Shown here: in pieces, positions 6,726 through 8,874 of the stretch
Numbering within the stretch: position 1 is the stretch's first letter
How the letters are laid out: each line of letters begins with the position of its first letter
Assembly (NCBI GenBank): GCA_030622805.1
Contig: JAUXFR010000034.1
Location: 1 to 8,874 of the forward strand
Length of the DNA stretch: 8,874 nucleotides
Direction: 5' to 3'
From: Anaerolineae bacterium
GTDB taxonomy: Bacteria > Chloroflexota > Anaerolineae > Anaerolineales > UBA4823
Translations under genes and position numbers: made by a program
Notes under the pieces: model-generated
Database searches by the model: none
Seen by the model: the letters and a program-made list of their open reading frames with translations, nothing else
Told to the model about the DNA's origin: nothing

Positions 6726-7886
6726 TCAATCGGTAATCTGGGGGGAGTTCCAGATAGCCCAGTCATCTACAGCTGACCCATCTGATCGGACGGTGAGGAT
6801 GAACTGGACCGTCTTGCCCTGCAGCCTGGAGAGATCAAGGTCGACATGGAGCAGGGTGCCATCGCAGGATTTCTGCCATGATCCCAGCGTAAGTACATTA
6901 TCTCCTTCTTTGTACCGCAGCTCGTATGTAACTTTTCCTGCGCCGCAGGTGCCGTCCTGGTTGGCAAGAAAGCTGAGCCGGGCTTCGAAATGGTTGCCTT
7001 TATGGATGGTATAAGGTTGATATGTGCCGGAAATCCAGCTGTTGTTCTGATGCTTGGGGTATGTTAAAAGCACTTTACCGGAAATGCGTCCATTCTCCAA
7101 CTTGACACCGTTTTCAATTCTCGCCACACCGTTGGGATCGTTCAGGTCACCCCCAAATACGAGATCAGTGGGAGCTTCGTTGGCTATTCCGCTTCTCCAC
7201 TGGGCGGAGCTGGCACGGCTGACAAAATCGAGCCCCGATTCGGTGACCACCTGGACCTGAACCCAGATGGGGTTGCCCTTACTTCCAACACCAAAAATCT
7301 CGTTGGATTCACCGCTCAGCTTCCACTCTGAGCGGTAAGTGCCGGCAGTATCTGGTGCGATCATATCAACAGAGACATCGACTGTGTTGCCGGGTGTGAT
7401 GATCTTGTTGGTTAGCTGTATCGAGTCGGGCGCACCCATCTTATCGCCTTTGTAGTAGACCAGGCGGTACTGCGGGGACCAGCTGCAGGTGCCGTCGTTT
7501 TGGAGGCGCCAGGTTTTTTTGAAGGGTGTACCAGGCGGAAGTGCCGTATCGTCCGGTATGGTCAGATCCTTGACGAATTTTGCTACATTGCACGACGGAG
7601 TCGATTCAGGCGTGTCTCCTGGGGTTGTGGTCTGCTGCGGTTCGCCCGTCGGTTGCCCGGTTGGATTGATTGTGGCAGACGGGGTCGAAAAAGGTGTTGG
7701 AACGGGTGGTTTGCTGACCTCAGTCAGCTGTGCCTGGACGGTTTGCGCGGCGTAGGTTGCTATGAGATCGATGCCCGATTGGGCTGGCGTCGTACGAACA
7801 GGCATATGGCAGGCGGCGAGCACCAGTGCCCCCGCAAGCAGCACGAATGATAACCCTATCATAGGACGCTTGTTTGAATTGGACAT
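6726..7886 (-). CDS. Lipoprotein with NBR1-type Ig-like domain and C-terminal NPCBM-like beta-sandwich
   Basis: A predicted surface lipoprotein of 386 residues. The chosen ATG (7884-7886) is the second of two adjacent Met codons; GGAGG lies 6 bases before it and only 3 before the first. The frame stays open upstream to 8048, but that stretch lacks signal-peptide character. The signal peptide (1-25) ends LAA before Cys26, a classic lipobox. A Pro/Thr/Ser linker runs from about 59 to 98. Residues 99-213 match the Ig-like domain first named from human NBR1: CNVAKFVKDLTIPDD, then KTWRLQNDGTCSW and YRSEWKLSG; Cys99 and Cys134 may pair. Residues 220-386 form a second beta-rich domain ending VDDWAIWNSPQI, with Cys314 and Cys341. 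Its ending and strand pattern resemble NPCBM-type carbohydrate-binding modules, but this is an inference from memory of the family. No catalytic residues are evident, so binding or scaffolding is likelier than enzymatic activity. It converges on the GH10 gene. Confidence 0.8.
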   Translation of the reverse strand: MSNSNKRPMIGLSFVLLAGALVLAACHMPVRTTPAQSGIDLIATYAAQTVQAQLTEVSKPPVPTPFSTPSATINPTGQPTGEPQQTTTPGDTPESTPSCNVAKFVKDLTIPDDTALPPGTPFKKTWRLQNDGTCSWSPQYRLVYYKGDKMGAPDSIQLTNKIITPGNTVDVSVDMIAPDTAGTYRSEWKLSGESNEIFGVGSKGNPIWVQVQVVTESGLDFVSRASSAQWRSGIANEAPTDLVFGGDLNDPNGVARIENGVKLENGRISGKVLLTYPKHQNNSWISGTYQPYTIHKGNHFEARLSFLANQDGTCGAGKVTYELRYKEGDNVLTLGSWQKSCDGTLLHVDLDLSRLQGKTVQFILTVRSDGSAVDDWAIWNSPQITD

Positions 7887-7928
7887 CATTCTCCTCCAAA
7901 TGGTTGCTCTCGTACGTTTCCAGTGTTT

Positions 7929-7934
7929 ATTATA
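7929..7934 (-). promoter_or_regulatory. Candidate -10 element for the Ig-domain lipoprotein gene
   Basis: Read on the minus strand, bases 7934 to 7929 give a perfect TATAAT. Transcription would start near 7922, leaving a leader of about 36 bases that contains the GGAGGAG ribosome site. No good -35 hexamer is seen 16-18 bases upstream, so either it is activator-dependent or the match is chance. The remaining intergenic stretch up to 8100 holds only a short CCCC...GGGG inverted repeat (8021-8039) and no gene. Confidence 0.4.
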
Positions 7935-8100
7935 ACGTTCATTCCCGATTTCGTATGAGTCCGTCCTGGTGAATATTCCTTTAGAAAATATCCACCTGAT
8001 CGTTATGTGAACCTGCTGAACCCCTGGCGTTTGTCGGGGTAATTCCACATGGGCAAAGGTTTTTTTGAAAATAATTCAATCTGATCAATCTATATCATGT

Positions 8101-8874
8101 TCAGGGTATTCTGTCCCGTATGCCATTGCGAGCGCGCATCAGGAGAGCCAGCGGTATTGCTGCCACAAGAAGCATGCCACCCAGGCAGGGGAGCGGCGCT
8201 GTGGCAGAAGTGTCATCGGTGGGTGGTTCGACCGCTTCAGTTGTACCAGCTTTGCTGATTATGGGCAGGTGGACTGCCGGTGTGGGTGTGGTCGTGTCCA
8301 GTTCGATCGTAATTGGGGGAGGGCTTTCCAATTCTGGTACGACCTCATAAGCGATACCTTCGGATAGTGCGATCACTCGCGGCCCAAGCGCGATTGCTGC
8401 TGCCAGTTGCGAATCGGTTTCAGTCAAGGCGAAATATTCATCCGAGAGAAAGGCTACTCTGGTGGCACTCATTTTATCCGGATCGAAGGTTGTGTCTATC
8501 CAAACCCCATCAGCGAGCAGAAATGTCCGTGCGCCCACAAAGCGAACCTGCTCCATAACTTCACCTTGTGGTATCAAGGGCGCTTCCGCCTCCGCCAGGG
8601 AACTTTGAGCCGCGGCGCTCTCGACGGCTTCTTGTCCGAATGTGGGCGCGTCGACGGTGGACTGCATTTGTTTCAACTGCTGGCTGGTAATGCGTTCCAG
8701 TTCATTTTCGCCCAGCGGCATCTGTTCGGTAACCAGGTAGGATGTGTAGGGGGTGACGATGCCGTAGCGGATGCTGAGCTGCACGATTTGCTCGATGGTC
8801 TCCTGATCTGGACCATGAAGTCGGATCATCTGCAGCAAATGACCGATCTTGCGAGTTGCCCAGATTCTAGGAAT
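8101..8874 (-). CDS. vWA-family (probable VIT/vWA) membrane-anchored protein, C-terminal part (partial)
   Basis: The frame is open from the right window edge to a TGA at 8101-8103, giving the last 257 residues of a longer protein. The visible start reads IPRIWATRKIGHLL, then IRLHGPDQE and YGIVTPYTSYLV. This block typically follows the von Willebrand A domain in bacterial VIT/vWA (inter-alpha-trypsin inhibitor-like) proteins. A Gln/Ala-rich, possibly coiled segment follows (about 57-100), then a small domain with RTFLLADGVWIDTTFDP and DEYFAL, also seen at the end of such proteins. A Pro/Thr-rich linker follows and then a C-terminal helix (about 229-247) that begins at PCLGG and ends in an Arg-rich tail (RARNGIRDR). 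That arrangement suggests an exported protein held in the membrane by its C-terminus. The vWA and VIT domains themselves lie outside the window, so the full architecture is inferred. An internal TTG at 8838 is not a real start, because homology continues upstream. Confidence 0.75.
   Translation of the reverse strand: MPRIWATRKIGHLLQMIRLHGPDQETIEQIVQLSIRYGIVTPYTSYLVTEQMPLGENELERITSQQLKQMQSTVDAPTFGQEAVESAAAQSSLAEAEAPLIPQGEVMEQVRFVGARTFLLADGVWIDTTFDPDKMSATRVAFLSDEYFALTETDSQLAAAIALGPRVIALSEGIAYEVVPELESPPPITIELDTTTPTPAVHLPIISKAGTTEAVEPPTDDTSATAPLPCLGGMLLVAAIPLALLMRARNGIRDRIP

Noticed and set aside
7887..8048. N-terminal extension of the Ig-domain lipoprotein to 440 residues
   Set aside because: It would place 54 hydrophilic residues before a clear lipoprotein signal peptide and would read through the ribosome site and the TATAAT element.

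Overview
The window looks like a chromosomal segment of a Chloroflexota bacterium, probably Anaerolineae-like. The reasons are the nuoK-L-M-N gene order followed by secreted lipoproteins with long Pro/Thr linkers, a bacterial lipoprotein with an NBR1-type Ig-like domain, and a VIT/vWA-type protein with a C-terminal membrane anchor. This taxonomic call comes from family resemblance only; no database was searched.

Left part (1-5281, + strand): the distal end of a complex I (NADH:quinone oxidoreductase) operon. It holds the last 22 codons of nuoK, then complete nuoL, nuoM and nuoN. The last three are the antiporter-like proton-pumping membrane subunits, and all keep the buried Glu/Lys residues of working proton channels. 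The nuoL-nuoM and nuoM-nuoN gaps carry small perfect inverted repeats, and one of them covers the nuoN ribosome-binding site. A strong hairpin after nuoN (5324-5352) probably ends the transcript.

Middle (5360-6607, + strand): a recognisable promoter drives a single gene for a lipid-anchored GH10 glycoside hydrolase (endo-beta-1,4-xylanase family) with an intact catalytic Glu pair. Several sugar-binding positions differ from the usual family pattern.

Right part (6726-8874, - strand): a lipoprotein gene converges on the xylanase gene. It encodes a Pro/Thr linker, an NBR1-type Ig-like domain and a C-terminal beta-sandwich that resembles NPCBM-like carbohydrate-binding modules. Upstream of it lies the 3' part of a vWA-family gene with a C-terminal membrane anchor, cut by the window edge.

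The nuo genes form one energy-metabolism unit. The three genes to their right all encode exported, membrane-tethered proteins. They may form a small cell-surface set for polysaccharide contact or degradation, but only the convergent xylanase / Ig-NPCBM-like pair offers sequence hints of that. No tRNA, rRNA, CRISPR array, insertion sequence or phage gene was seen. No stretch above 300 bases lacks a gene.
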